This document shows, one piece after another, positions 35,006-46,779 of a stretch of 64,000 nt of DNA; the stretch's first letter is position 1; each line of letters begins with the position of its first letter. The position numbers and the translations under genes are program-made. The notes below the pieces were generated by a model that did no database searches, was not told where the DNA came from, and saw only the letters and a program-made list of their open reading frames with translations. Source of the stretch: Bacteroidota bacterium (GTDB taxonomy: Bacteria > Bacteroidota > Bacteroidia > Chitinophagales > Chitinophagaceae). The stretch covers positions 37,088 to 101,087 of the forward strand of contig JAFEAF010000006.1 of NCBI GenBank assembly GCA_018266555.1. Direction: 5' to 3'.

Positions 35006-36996
35006 TAATAATTCCCTCCATCTTCATATTTCGATTGATAATTTATTTTCACTTCCCTGATTTTTGTTGGCAACCAAACCTGCATATCATTTGCTCCACG
35101 ATTCGCCCAGCAATAATAGGGGATCGCAGTAACTTTTCTGCTGACAATGCTCACCCCATTCCCTTTTTCATTGGGAATTGCAGAAGAAAGTTCGCCCTGG
35201 AGTGCAATTACATTTTCATTGAGCACTTTATATTCCATGGGTTTCATTAAAGTATTTTCCGGGAAAATTAAATTCCATACACCTTCTTTATTATCTGCGC
35301 CTTCAACACAATAAACTATTGGCCCACGTTGCAAAGCGATCCTGCCGGCATCATATTTTACTTCTGTGTTTGCCCGGATCACTTCGGGCTCCATAGGGAA
35401 ATTACATTCCAGTACATCTCCTTTGTTCCAATCATTTGTTATTACTGCATAGCCATTTTCCTTAACATATAAAACCTGTTTGCCATTCAGTTTAAACACA
35501 GGATTTTTTTTACCGCTATTGTCCATTTCATTGTATAAATCACCCGGTACGGTATTACCTGTAAACCATCCGGGAATCCTGACATACATTTTGAATGTTG
35601 ACTTTTTGGAAGGGTCAACATTTATTTTTACTTCTCCATGCCAGGGATAACCGGTTTCCATTTTTAATGAAACATCTGTATTATTAATTTTCAAATTCGT
35701 ATTGCTGCCCACAAAAAGATTCACCCAAATGCCCTCATTGCTTTTTCCATAAATATAATTGCCGACCGATGTAACCAACCTTGCAATGTTTGCCGGGCAA
35801 CATGCGGTACCAAACCACTCTTTCCTTTGATTCCGGCCGTTTGAAGCCAATACGTTATCATAAAAGAAATGATCGCCGCTGAAACTCAATCCGTCTAATG
35901 CGCCATTATACAAACTTCTTTCCAGCACATCAATATATTTACTGTTTCCGGTGAGCTGACACATTCGTTGATTCCACAACACCATTCCAACTGAGGCACA
36001 GGTTTCGCAATAGGCTTCTTCATTGGGCAAATCATAATCTTTGCTAAATCCTTCATTATCTCCTGCAGATCCTATACCGCCGGTAATGTACATATTGCGA
36101 TAAACCACATCTTCCCAAACTTTTTCCATCGCATTCATATATCCTGTGTCACCAGTTTGTGCTGCCACATCTGCTGCACCGGTATAGAGATACATGGCCC
36201 GTACTGCATGACCTGTAATTTGAGTTTGTTCTTTCACGGGTTTTATATCCTGCCAATAACCCGGGGTAAACCATGTATTTCCATACGTATAAATTCCGCC
36301 TTTCCCTCTTTGTTGCAAATACCAGTCAGCTAATTTCAGATACCGGTCATTTTTTGTGACTTTATATAATTTCACCAGGGCTAATTCAATTTCTTCATGC
36401 CCGCTGAACCATTTTTTATTTCCCAAACGAAAAGTGGAATCTATATGATTGGCAAAACGAATGGCAACATCCAATAATTTTCTTTTCCCGGTTACATTAA
36501 AATAAGCGACAGCAGCTTCGATCAAATGGCCGGCATTATAATCTTCGTGTGCTGAAATATTTGTCCATCGCTTACTGATATCCGTCAATGTAAAATAAGT
36601 ATCAAGATAACCATCCGGTAATTGCGCCGCTGCTATTTTATCAATCCAGTCATCTGCTTTTGCTTCCAGTGTGGAATCAGGATGAGTTTTTAATGCATAC
36701 GCCATTGCCTCCAAAGCTTTGTACACATCACTGTCATCGTAAAATAATCCTTCAAATTTTTCCCCGTTTTTTCTTGCCACTTTTTCAAAGTTGCGGATGC
36801 GTGGCGTTTTTACTTCTGTTTGATAAATACATGCCTGCATCGTTACGGTGGCTACTTTATCAATTTTAGGTTTCCAGAAATGATCAGTAATGTTCACTTT
36901 AGAAAAATTAACAAATTCAAATTTCTCTATTGCTGTCTGGCTTTGTGCTGTAATCATCAAAGTACAACTGATGATTAAATACAATAGTTTTCTCAT
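35005..36996 (-). CDS. GH127 beta-L-arabinofuranosidase
   Basis: A 663-residue secreted enzyme (signal peptide 1-20). The catalytic and zinc residues of the characterised family member HypBA1 have counterparts at the same spacing: Glu315 (general acid/base), Glu331 and Cys333 (ETC), and the Cys399-Cys400 pair (ACCPANIAR), of which the first would be the nucleophile. HypBA1 releases beta-L-arabinofuranose from hydroxyproline-linked oligosaccharides. This gene is translationally coupled to the glutaminase-like gene and is next to hydroxyproline epimerase, which supports the same substrate class. Confidence 0.93.
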   Translation of the reverse strand: MRKLLYLIISCTLMITAQSQTAIEKFEFVNFSKVNITDHFWKPKIDKVATVTMQACIYQTEVKTPRIRNFEKVARKNGEKFEGLFYDDSDVYKALEAMAYALKTHPDSTLEAKADDWIDKIAAAQLPDGYLDTYFTLTDISKRWTNISAHEDYNAGHLIEAAVAYFNVTGKRKLLDVAIRFANHIDSTFRLGNKKWFSGHEEIELALVKLYKVTKNDRYLKLADWYLQQRGKGGIYTYGNTWFTPGYWQDIKPVKEQTQITGHAVRAMYLYTGAADVAAQTGDTGYMNAMEKVWEDVVYRNMYITGGIGSAGDNEGFSKDYDLPNEEAYCETCASVGMVLWNQRMCQLTGNSKYIDVLERSLYNGALDGLSFSGDHFFYDNVLASNGRNQRKEWFGTACCPANIARLVTSVGNYIYGKSNEGIWVNLFVGSNTNLKINNTDVSLKMETGYPWHGEVKINVDPSKKSTFKMYVRIPGWFTGNTVPGDLYNEMDNSGKKNPVFKLNGKQVLYVKENGYAVITNDWNKGDVLECNFPMEPEVIRANTEVKYDAGRIALQRGPIVYCVEGADNKEGVWNLIFPENTLMKPMEYKVLNENVIALQGELSSAIPNEKGNGVSIVSRKVTAIPYYCWANRGANDMQVWLPTKIREVKINYQSKYEDGGNY

Positions 36997-37180
36997 AGTG
37001 TTATATTGAAGTGTTAACCTAATCGTTTATATTTTATAACAAAATAATCCACAAAATCAGGGCTCAATCCATGTTGTCTTATCCGGCAAAATTTTTATTT
37101 TCTCCAATACCATTTTTATTGGATCAGTTATAAAAAGTATACTATCAATGAGATATTGTTTTAACTCCACAATTAAAATT

Positions 37181-38182
37181 TTATATCACCTGGAATCCGT
37201 ATGCATAAGGGTCATCTTCTTTGTCAATCCAGATCGTATTGTATCCATAAATTTTAGCCCAACCTTCAATAGAAGGGCGAATGGCCGGATTATCACTGAT
37301 AGAAGTTTCTTCCTCTATCCTGCCAATGAATTTACTTCCGATGATGCTTTCATGAATGAACTCATCTCCTTTTTTCAATTTTCCTTTGGCATACCATTGT
37401 GCCATTCTTGCTGAAGTGCCGGTACCACATGGGGAACGGTCAATGGCTTTATCACCATAAAAGACTGCATTTCGTGCCGTAGAGGTTTTATCTATTACTG
37501 CACCTGTCCATAATACATGAGAACATTTAGTGATTGTCGGATCCTCAGGATGAATAAATTTGTATTTTGCATTTATATTTTTCCGAAGTTCTCTTGCCCA
37601 TGCAATCAATTTGTCAGAAGAATAATGTTCTATCCCTTTAAAATTTTTCTGAACATCAACAATTGCATAAAAATTTCCTCCATAGGCAACATCAATGATT
37701 AATTCTCCCAGTTCGGGGCAATCAACTGTCAATTCGCTTGAATAAAGAAATGAAGGAACGTTGGTGAGTTTTACACCTGAACATCTATTATTGGACATGA
37801 AATATTGAATGTTTACCAGGCCTGCCGGGGTTTCCAGCTTTATTATACCCGGTATCTTTGGCTTTATCAAACCTCCCTCAATTGCAATTGTAATCGTTCC
37901 GATTGTTCCATGTCCGCACATCGGTAAACAACCACTGGTTTCGATAAACAAAACAGCAACATCATTTGCAGAATCATGTGGTGGATAGAGAATACTTCCA
38001 CTCATCATATCATGACCTCTGGGTTCAAACATCAGTCCGGTTCGTATCCAATCAAATTCCCTGATAAAATGCTGACGCTTTTCACTCATGTTTTTTCCCC
38101 TGAGTTCCGGGCCGCCTTCTTTTACCAACCGGACCGGGTTGCCGCAGGTATGTGCATCTATACAATGAAAAATATGTTTCAT
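37181..38182 (-). CDS. 4-Hydroxyproline 2-epimerase (proline racemase family)
   Basis: Interconverts trans-4-hydroxy-L-proline and cis-4-hydroxy-D-proline. The 333-residue protein has both catalytic cysteines: Cys89 in MCGHGTIG and Cys252 in SPCGTGTSAR, so it is an epimerase or racemase rather than a dehydratase of the family. The MFEPRGHDMMSG block is conserved. It lies 184 nt upstream of the GH127 gene on the same strand. The later steps, deaminase and semialdehyde dehydrogenase, are not in the window. Confidence 0.88.
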   Translation of the reverse strand: MKHIFHCIDAHTCGNPVRLVKEGGPELRGKNMSEKRQHFIREFDWIRTGLMFEPRGHDMMSGSILYPPHDSANDVAVLFIETSGCLPMCGHGTIGTITIAIEGGLIKPKIPGIIKLETPAGLVNIQYFMSNNRCSGVKLTNVPSFLYSSELTVDCPELGELIIDVAYGGNFYAIVDVQKNFKGIEHYSSDKLIAWARELRKNINAKYKFIHPEDPTITKCSHVLWTGAVIDKTSTARNAVFYGDKAIDRSPCGTGTSARMAQWYAKGKLKKGDEFIHESIIGSKFIGRIEEETSISDNPAIRPSIEGWAKIYGYNTIWIDKEDDPYAYGFQVI

Positions 38183-38280
38183 CCTATTAAAAACAAAAGA
38201 ATATTATTTGCATGGACAAGGTAAAAAGAAAACCGTTACCATGACACGGCAACGGTCAAATAAAATGCATCATCTTTTTT

Positions 38281-40648
<2,368 letters not shown>

Positions 40649-42382
40649 TCAAGAATTGATACGGATGTTCAAATCTAATCCATTCTTCCTTGCAACATCC
40701 TTTGCAACATCATAACCCGCATCAGCATGTCGTATCACTCCTATTCCGGGATCGTTTCGTAAAACTCTTTTTATTCTTTCATCCGCATCAGCGCTGCCAT
40801 CGCAAACAATCACCATTCCGGCATGAATAGAATAACCCATTCCCACTCCGCCACCATGATGTAATGAAACCCATGATGCGCCAGCAGCCGTATTTACCAA
40901 AGCATTTAATATTGGCCAGTCAGCAACGGCATCACTGCCATCCAGCATAGATTCTGTTTCCCGGTTGGGAGATGCTACGCTTCCGGTATCAAGATGATCC
41001 CTGCCGATTACAATCGGTGCTTTTACTTTTCCTGTTCGTACCAACTCATTAAAAGCTAATCCGGCTTTTTCTCGTTCTCCTTGTCCCAACCAGCAGATTC
41101 TTGCCGGCAAACCCTGGAAAGCAATTTTCTCTTTTGCCAATCGCAGCCATCGCATCAGAGAAGCATTTTGTGGAAATAATTTGCGAATTACTTCATCGGT
41201 AACGGCTATATCATTCGGATCGCCACTTAATGCAGCCCAGCGAAACGGGCCTTTACCTTCACAGAAAAGTGGACGGATGTATGCAGGAACGAAGCCGGGG
41301 AAATCGAATGGTGAGTGGCGAGTATTGAATAGTGAATCGGTTTCATTTTTGACTTTTGATTTTTGACTTTCAATATATTCCTGAGCTCTTGCTCTTATAT
41401 TATTTCCATAGTCGAATGTGATTGCACCTTTATCCATTAGTTGCAGCATCAGTTGTACATGACGATACATACTTTGATAACTGTATTCAATGTATTGCTG
41501 CGGATTTTGTTCCCGGAGAATTTTTGCCTGTTCATAAGAAATTTCATGAGGCCAGTAACCAATCAGCGGATCATGTGCTGACGTTTGATCAGTAAGCGTA
41601 TCAGGAATTATATTTCTTTCCAACAATTTTTCCAATAAATGCACAGCATTACACGTAACACCTATACTTCGTGCCAATCCTTGCACTTTATAATCCTGTG
41701 CCTTGTTTATTGCTTCATCAATATCGTCGTATTTATCATCCAGGTATTTTGTTGAAATGCGCTTATCAATTCTCCATTCTTCTACTTCAGCAATTAATGC
41801 TACTCCTTCATTCATAGTTATAGCCAGAGGCTGTGCTCCGCCCATACCACCGAGGCCGGCTGTCACATTCAACGTACCTTTTAATGTTCCTCCAAAATGT
41901 TTGTTGGCTGCGGCAGCATAGGTTTCATAAGTGCCCTGAACGATACCCTGTGAACCAATATAAATCCAGCTCCCTGCCGTCATTTGCCCGTACATCATCA
42001 GTCCCCTTTTTTCTAATTCATCAAAATGTTCCCATGAGGCCCATTTGGGTACCAGTTGGGAATTACTTATTAAAACCCTTGGAGCATCTTTATGTGTTTT
42101 TAAAATGCCAACCGGTTTACCGGATTGAATAAGTAAGGATTCATCATTCTCCAATACTTTTAGTGCTTTGATGATATTGTCCAGCGCTTCAAAATTCCGG
42201 GCAGCCTTTCCTCTGCCGCCATATACAATAAGTTCGTCAGGCTTTTCCGCAACTTCAGGATTGAGATTATTGAGCAACATCCGTAATGCTGCTTCCTGTA
42301 TCCATCCTTTGCATGTTAACGTATTTCCGGTTGGTGTTTTGTATTTAATGGGGTCGTATTTTGATTTGGTAAATGTTGACAT
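40649..42382 (-). CDS. hutU: Urocanate hydratase
   Basis: NAD-dependent hydratase, second step of histidine breakdown. The 577-residue protein has family blocks such as [32 protein letters not shown] and the conserved [15 protein letters not shown]. At residues about 337-359, just before the highly conserved [12 protein letters not shown] region, there is a stretch of residues unlike the family, encoded by ten 7-bp repeats. The frame is kept. hutH is on the same strand, with deoD in between on the other strand. Other hut genes are absent. Confidence 0.95.
   Translation of the reverse strand: MSTFTKSKYDPIKYKTPTGNTLTCKGWIQEAALRMLLNNLNPEVAEKPDELIVYGGRGKAARNFEALDNIIKALKVLENDESLLIQSGKPVGILKTHKDAPRVLISNSQLVPKWASWEHFDELEKRGLMMYGQMTAGSWIYIGSQGIVQGTYETYAAAANKHFGGTLKGTLNVTAGLGGMGGAQPLAITMNEGVALIAEVEEWRIDKRISTKYLDDKYDDIDEAINKAQDYKVQGLARSIGVTCNAVHLLEKLLERNIIPDTLTDQTSAHDPLIGYWPHEISYEQAKILREQNPQQYIEYSYQSMYRHVQLMLQLMDKGAITFDYGNNIRARAQEYIESQKSKVKNETDSLFNTRHSPFDFPGFVPAYIRPLFCEGKGPFRWAALSGDPNDIAVTDEVIRKLFPQNASLMRWLRLAKEKIAFQGLPARICWLGQGEREKAGLAFNELVRTGKVKAPIVIGRDHLDTGSVASPNRETESMLDGSDAVADWPILNALVNTAAGASWVSLHHGGGVGMGYSIHAGMVIVCDGSADADERIKRVLRNDPGIGVIRHADAGYDVAKDVARKNGLDLNIRINS
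41305..41374. repeat. Degenerate heptamer tract inside hutU (ten units, two sub-families)
   Basis: Ten contiguous 7-bp units. The first five on the + strand are CGAATGG, TGAGTGG, CGAGTAT, TGAATAG and TGAATCG; the next five include TTTTGAC, TTTTGAT and TTTTGAC again. The phase is never broken although the consensus changes midway. The 70-nt tract accounts for the foreign residues in HutU. Confidence 0.88.
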
Positions 42383-42441
42383 GAGATAATCAGTTTAGTA
42401 TTCAGAGCCGGGAGTTCAAAGCTATAACTGTGTTATTAATC

Positions 42442-42469
42442 ATTAACTCAAAACTTTAAACTCTCAAAT
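42442..42469. repeat. Degenerate heptamer tract between hutU and deoD
   Basis: Four 7-bp units in register: ATTAACT, CAAAACT, TTAAACT and CTCAAAT. It lies in the divergent 139-nt gap and so could be near both promoters. A GAGCCGGGAG stretch at about 42405 recalls the valS tract. Confidence 0.6.
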
Positions 42470-42521
42470 ACTGCAAAAGTCGCAATAAAATAAATATCTT
42501 CATCATTAGAAACGAAATTCA

Positions 42522-43229
42522 ATGAGTATTCATATAGCTGCAAAAAAAAGGGAAATAGCCCCGGTAGTTTTACTGGCAGGAGACCCGTTAAGAGCCAAAT
42601 TCATTGCACAAAACAATTTGAAGAAAGTAAAAAGGGTGAACAAAGTTCGTAATGCATTATATTTTACCGGCACCTATAAAGGCAAAAAAATTACTGTTGG
42701 TGCCAGTGGCATGGGCATTCCATCCATTGGCATTTATTCTTATGAATTATATGCAGAATACGATGTAGAATGTATCATGCGGATCGGCACCTGCGGAGCG
42801 TATTTGGATTCGATCAATGTGTTTGATTGTATCAATACAGATATTGCATATAGTGAATCCACGTATGCACAAACTGCTTTTAATTTTTCTGAAAATCATA
42901 TTTCTCACCAGGGGAAAATGTTTGATGTCATAAATACCACAGCAAAAAACCTGGGCATTCCGGTTTTATCCGGTGCTATTCATTCCGGAGATGCTTTTTA
43001 TCGAGTAGATCGAGAGCTTCCGAAAATGGCAAAAGAATATAACTGCCTTGCTGCCGAAATGGAAGCGTTTGCTTTATTTGCCAATGCGAAATATTTTAAT
43101 AAACAAGCTGCCGCCTTGCTTACCGTTTCAGATAATATAGTAACCCATGTACAAATTTCTGCCAAAGAAAGAGAGAAGTCGCTGGCTGTAATGACACAAC
43201 TAGCACTGGAATCAGCCGTAAGGTTATAA
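42522..43229 (+). CDS. deoD: Purine-nucleoside phosphorylase, DeoD type
   Basis: Phosphorolysis of purine nucleosides, for purine salvage. The 235-residue protein starts MSIHIAAKKREIAPVVLLAGDPLRA and has phosphate-binding RIGTCGAY and the SDNIVTH region with catalytic Asp. Length is typical of the hexameric class. It is inserted between hutU and hutH on the opposite strand, so it is not part of a hut operon. Confidence 0.95.
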   Translation: MSIHIAAKKREIAPVVLLAGDPLRAKFIAQNNLKKVKRVNKVRNALYFTGTYKGKKITVGASGMGIPSIGIYSYELYAEYDVECIMRIGTCGAYLDSINVFDCINTDIAYSESTYAQTAFNFSENHISHQGKMFDVINTTAKNLGIPVLSGAIHSGDAFYRVDRELPKMAKEYNCLAAEMEAFALFANAKYFNKQAAALLTVSDNIVTHVQISAKEREKSLAVMTQLALESAVRL

Positions 43230-43433
43230 TAAACAACAGTTTTAAAAGGATATGAATAAAGTATCGGGGTATTGTCATGCCGGGGAGCAGTTTGTCCTGA
43301 AAAAATCCACGAAGGCATCACTAACACTTGAAAAAAAATAAAACCGAATCTTTCAGAAACCTCCTTCGTCGGCAAGGCAGCATTCATTATTATCCCGAAC
43401 AGTTGTTTTGCTTTGAAAAATCAACAACACTCA

Positions 43434-45005
43434 TTACAAACAGAAAGCATTTTCATAACCCTGATTCAGGTAAAGATTTTTCTCATTTGCAAATTCATTC
43501 ACTTTTTCAACAAAAGAAAAATCATGGATGATGTTCCTGACCTTATTGATGTCTTCAGAAAAAATTCTGTCTTCTTCTGCAAAAGAAACAAAACGGCGAA
43601 CATAGCCATGAGCTGCTTCCAATATTTCGCTGCTTTTGAACGGGCGGCGAAACTCAATGGCCTGGCAAGCGCTCATTAATTCTATAGCAAGAATAAATTC
43701 GAGGTTGTCTAATACTTTATGCAACTTTCTTCCGCTGATACTCCCCATTGAAACATGATCTTCCTGTCCGAGTGAAGTAGGAATGCTGTCGGCGCTGGCA
43801 GGAAAGCATAAGGTTTTATTTTCTGTTACCAAAGCCGCAGTGGTATATTGAGGAATCATAAAGCCGGAATTCAACCCCACATCATTCATCAGTAACATGG
43901 GCAGGCCCCATTTACCCTCCAACAATAAATAACAACGGCGATCGCTGATGTTTCCAATTTCCGCAGCGGCAAAACAACAATAATCCAAAGGCAATGCCAG
44001 GGGCTGCCCGTGAAAATTACCTCCACTGATGGTATCATTGTCAGAAAAAATAATCGGGTTATCAGTAACTGCATTTAATTCTGTTTCGGTTAATTCTTTC
44101 AAATGACTCCAGGCATTTCGTGAAGCGCCATGAACCTGCGGCATACAGCGTAATGAATAGGGATCTTGTACTCTTCCACAATCAACATGTGATTGCATGA
44201 TGTCAGAGTTTTTCAATAATATTCTCAACCGCTGTGCCACTAATTTATTCCCGCTGAATGGGCGCAATTCATGTAATCGTTCATCAAACGGGGCTTTGGT
44301 TCCGGTTAAAGCTTCCAGGCTCATGGCCCCGATAATATCTGCAGCTTCGAGGCAGTTGTGCATTCGCCGAACACATTTTACTGCGTATGATAAAATGAAC
44401 TGTGTGCCGTTTATCAATGCCAAGCCTTCTTTAGGTACCAGTTCAATAGGCTTTAAAGAAAATTTATTCAAAACATCCTGTGCCTGGTACTTTGCATTTT
44501 GATAAAGCACTTCTCCCAATCCTATCAGCGGTAAAAATAAATGTGCTAACGGTGCCAGGTCGCCACTTGCGCCTACACTTCCTTTTTCCGGAACCACCGG
44601 TATTATATCATTTTCTATATGCCAGATAATCCGTTCAAGAGTTTCAAGTTTCACTCCTGAAAAACCTTTTGCTAAGGCATGAACTTTTGTAATCAACATG
44701 ATTTTTGCAATCTCTGCCGGAACCGGATCCCCCACTCCAACACTATGGCTTTGCAGAATTTTATATTGCAGCGTGGCTGCATCAATATCAGAAATCCTGG
44801 TATTGGATAATATTCCAAACCCGGTATTGATTCCATAAACGGTTTTATTTTTTTTTACAATAGTGTCAACATCCTGTTGACTACGTTGTATTTTTTTAAT
44901 TGCACTATCGTTCAAAACTGCTTTCATATTACCGGAAGCAATAGCAATCGTTTTACCAACAGTCAAAGCATCAATCCCGTACTGAAAAATCTCCTTCATA
45001 TTCAT
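43434..45005 (-). CDS. hutH: Histidine ammonia-lyase
   Basis: Deaminates His to urocanate using the MIO cofactor formed from Ala146-Ser147-Gly148 (in GSVGASGDLAPLAH). The protein is 523 residues with the ATG at 45005; the longer frame begins at a TTG at 45020. Substrate-site segments VYGINTGFG near 57-64 and the QEDHVSMG block are present. Its C-terminal end is not close to deoD's stop (about 200 nt of spacer). A near-consensus -7 box lies just before the start. It supplies urocanate to HutU. Confidence 0.95.
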   Translation of the reverse strand: MNMKEIFQYGIDALTVGKTIAIASGNMKAVLNDSAIKKIQRSQQDVDTIVKKNKTVYGINTGFGILSNTRISDIDAATLQYKILQSHSVGVGDPVPAEIAKIMLITKVHALAKGFSGVKLETLERIIWHIENDIIPVVPEKGSVGASGDLAPLAHLFLPLIGLGEVLYQNAKYQAQDVLNKFSLKPIELVPKEGLALINGTQFILSYAVKCVRRMHNCLEAADIIGAMSLEALTGTKAPFDERLHELRPFSGNKLVAQRLRILLKNSDIMQSHVDCGRVQDPYSLRCMPQVHGASRNAWSHLKELTETELNAVTDNPIIFSDNDTISGGNFHGQPLALPLDYCCFAAAEIGNISDRRCYLLLEGKWGLPMLLMNDVGLNSGFMIPQYTTAALVTENKTLCFPASADSIPTSLGQEDHVSMGSISGRKLHKVLDNLEFILAIELMSACQAIEFRRPFKSSEILEAAHGYVRRFVSFAEEDRIFSEDINKVRNIIHDFSFVEKVNEFANEKNLYLNQGYENAFCL

Positions 45006-45102
45006 TACTTGAAAGTTCAAAGTAAGTGAATAATTCAGAAATATGAGTGTTGAACAATGTAAACTAATTGCTGAGTTCTCTTATATTTACCCAAAAATTA
45101 AA

Positions 45103-45621
45103 ATGCGGAAAATTTCAGCTTTCTTGCTTTGCGCTTGTTTTTATTTGGAAGCCCAAAGTCAGTCACTAAAAAAATACGAAATCAATAATTCAGGCTGTGC
45201 TGTGTATATGTATTGTACACCGGAGCAATTTAAAGAAGCATACAGTGATGATTCCTCCAAAGTTTATACCGCAGAATGTAATAGGGATGAATTCTACTAT
45301 GGTGTTATTTGTGTACGGTTGCTTACCCCATCTGAAAACCTGGGTGAAGCCGAAGACATGCTTATTTCATATCTCGACTACCTGAAAACAAGCTTTGATA
45401 TAAAATCGGCAGTGGGTTACGGAAGAGGCAATCACCTGAATAACCGGGAAGATACCCGTGGTGTGGTTGACTATTGGAAAGATGACCTTAATAATAACTG
45501 GAAAATAAAAGCCTGGACTAATGGTAAGTTTATCGGAGTACTATATGTTTATAGCGCCAAAGAATTACCCGAAACTAAAGTGGATGTTTTTCTGAATAGC
45601 TTTCGGTTTCCCGGGATGTAA
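45103..45621 (+). CDS. Exported protein of unknown function
   Basis: With the ATG at 45103 the product is 172 residues and begins with a signal peptide (MRKISAFLLCACFYLEAQSQ). The mature part is of mixed alpha/beta type, ends in a strand-rich segment (WKIKAWTNGKFIGVLYVYSAKE) and has a short Cys-containing N-terminal region. No family recognised. A near-consensus -7 box TATATTTA lies 13 nt before the start. Convergent with the zinc-ribbon gene. Confidence 0.6.
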   Translation: MRKISAFLLCACFYLEAQSQSLKKYEINNSGCAVYMYCTPEQFKEAYSDDSSKVYTAECNRDEFYYGVICVRLLTPSENLGEAEDMLISYLDYLKTSFDIKSAVGYGRGNHLNNREDTRGVVDYWKDDLNNNWKIKAWTNGKFIGVLYVYSAKELPETKVDVFLNSFRFPGM

Positions 45622-45623
45622 CT

Positions 45624-46001
45624 TTATATCCACCACCATTTATTCATTTGCTTGCTGGCTTTAATGTAAAAATAAGTGCCTGCTATTCCTAATAAAATAC
45701 CTATTACAAGCATGATTACTCCAGTAGAACTATTGGAAGAATTGCCACCATTGTTATAATAGTTATAGATATCATTATTCCTGTTGCTGCCAAAAAAACG
45801 AAAGCTGAAACCGATCAGTAATCCTGCAGGAATACATAAAACATAGCTCATTAATTTATTATTGTAAATGTCCTTTCTCAATTTACCACAGTTGGGACAA
45901 TTGATTTCAGTACCGGCCATAGGCTTATTACACCATTGGCAAATAGCTTGAATGCTGGTATTTGATGGTTGCGGTGGAACCGGTGGCGGAATGTTTGACA
46001 T
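45624..46001 (-). CDS. Small membrane protein with zinc ribbon
   Basis: A 125-residue protein: a Pro-rich N-terminus, a zinc ribbon with two CxxC pairs (Cys21/Cys24 and Cys35/Cys38), and two transmembrane helices (about 48-67 and 92-112) separated by an Asn/Ser-rich loop. The C-terminus ends in WWWI. The layout fits zinc-ribbon membrane proteins of unknown function common in Bacteroidota. Confidence 0.65.
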   Translation of the reverse strand: MSNIPPPVPPQPSNTSIQAICQWCNKPMAGTEINCPNCGKLRKDIYNNKLMSYVLCIPAGLLIGFSFRFFGSNRNNDIYNYYNNGGNSSNSSTGVIMLVIGILLGIAGTYFYIKASKQMNKWWWI

Positions 46002-46221
46002 AAAAAAGTTTTGAGGTTATAAAACTATTTATACAAATGATTTTCAGGCTGGCATTTAGCTGCTTACAATTAATTTATTCACTAAAGTAGGAAATTTTCT
46101 CAAGTATAATTACGTAATACTTTTCAAATTGCGTTCACATCTTAATAACATGATTGAAAAGATAACTATTAAACTTTAATTCGTTATAATACTCCAATAT
46201 GAAATTTTAAACACAAAAATT

Positions 46222-46710
46222 ATGAAAACAATTTTCCTAAGCCTCTCAGTCGTACTACTGACAAGCTTATCCGCCTCAGCCCAGAAAACATTACATCATG
46301 ATATCCGTATGGACACCAGGGATATCCGAGCCGACAGAAAAGATGTCCGAAATGACAGAAAAGATGTTTATAAAGACACTAAAGACATCCGGTCAGATAA
46401 AAAAGACCGCAGGAATGATGTAAAAGACCTGAATGCCGATAAAAAAGACATGGCTAAAGACAGAAAAGACATTGCTATGGATAAAAAGAATGGCAATTCA
46501 ACAGACCTAAAAAATGACCGGACCGATCTGAGAAAAGATCGTAAAGATGCGTACAAAGACAGGAAAGACATTTATAAGGACACAAAAGATATCCGCTCAG
46601 ACAAACGGGATCGCAACAAGGATCTGAAAGATATCAAGAATGATAAAAAAGATATCAAAAGCGATGTAAAAGACCGCCGCAAGGATATAAAAAAAGCAAC
46701 TGGTCACTAA
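46222..46710 (+). CDS. Exported Lys/Asp-rich heptad-repeat protein
   Basis: A 162-residue protein: signal peptide 1-21 (SLSASAQ), then about 17 seven-residue repeats of the form DxxxDxK (such as DIRADRK and DVYKDTK). Two blocks share the order YKDTKDIRSDK, so the array was duplicated once, separated by a KNGNSTD stretch. Alternating acidic and basic residues suggest a rigid single alpha-helix. No cysteines or aromatic core. A strong terminator follows directly. Function unknown; a periplasmic spacer or ion/wall-binding protein is possible. Confidence 0.75.
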   Translation: MKTIFLSLSVVLLTSLSASAQKTLHHDIRMDTRDIRADRKDVRNDRKDVYKDTKDIRSDKKDRRNDVKDLNADKKDMAKDRKDIAMDKKNGNSTDLKNDRTDLRKDRKDAYKDRKDIYKDTKDIRSDKRDRNKDLKDIKNDKKDIKSDVKDRRKDIKKATGH

Positions 46711-46729
46711 ATATTAATTACAGCTATGC

Positions 46730-46759
46730 AGCCCGGGGTTTTTCCGGGCTTTTCTTTTT
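46730..46759 (+). terminator. Rho-independent terminator after the Lys/Asp-repeat gene
   Basis: AGCCCGG (46730-46736) pairs perfectly with CCGGGCT (46744-46750) around a GGTTTTT loop, followed by TTTCTTTTT. It lies 20 nt after the stop and insulates the downstream barrel gene. Confidence 0.9.
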
Positions 46760-46779
46760 AAGTAATAGCTCCTTTTTTT

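Noticed and set aside
41305-41374. Foreign residues in HutU suggested a frameshift or pseudogene
   Set aside because: The frame is open throughout, with conserved urocanase blocks before and after; the stretch is an in-frame repeat insertion.
46368-46571. An open antisense frame across the Lys/Asp repeat gene
   Set aside because: Produced by the repeat structure of the real gene on the other strand.
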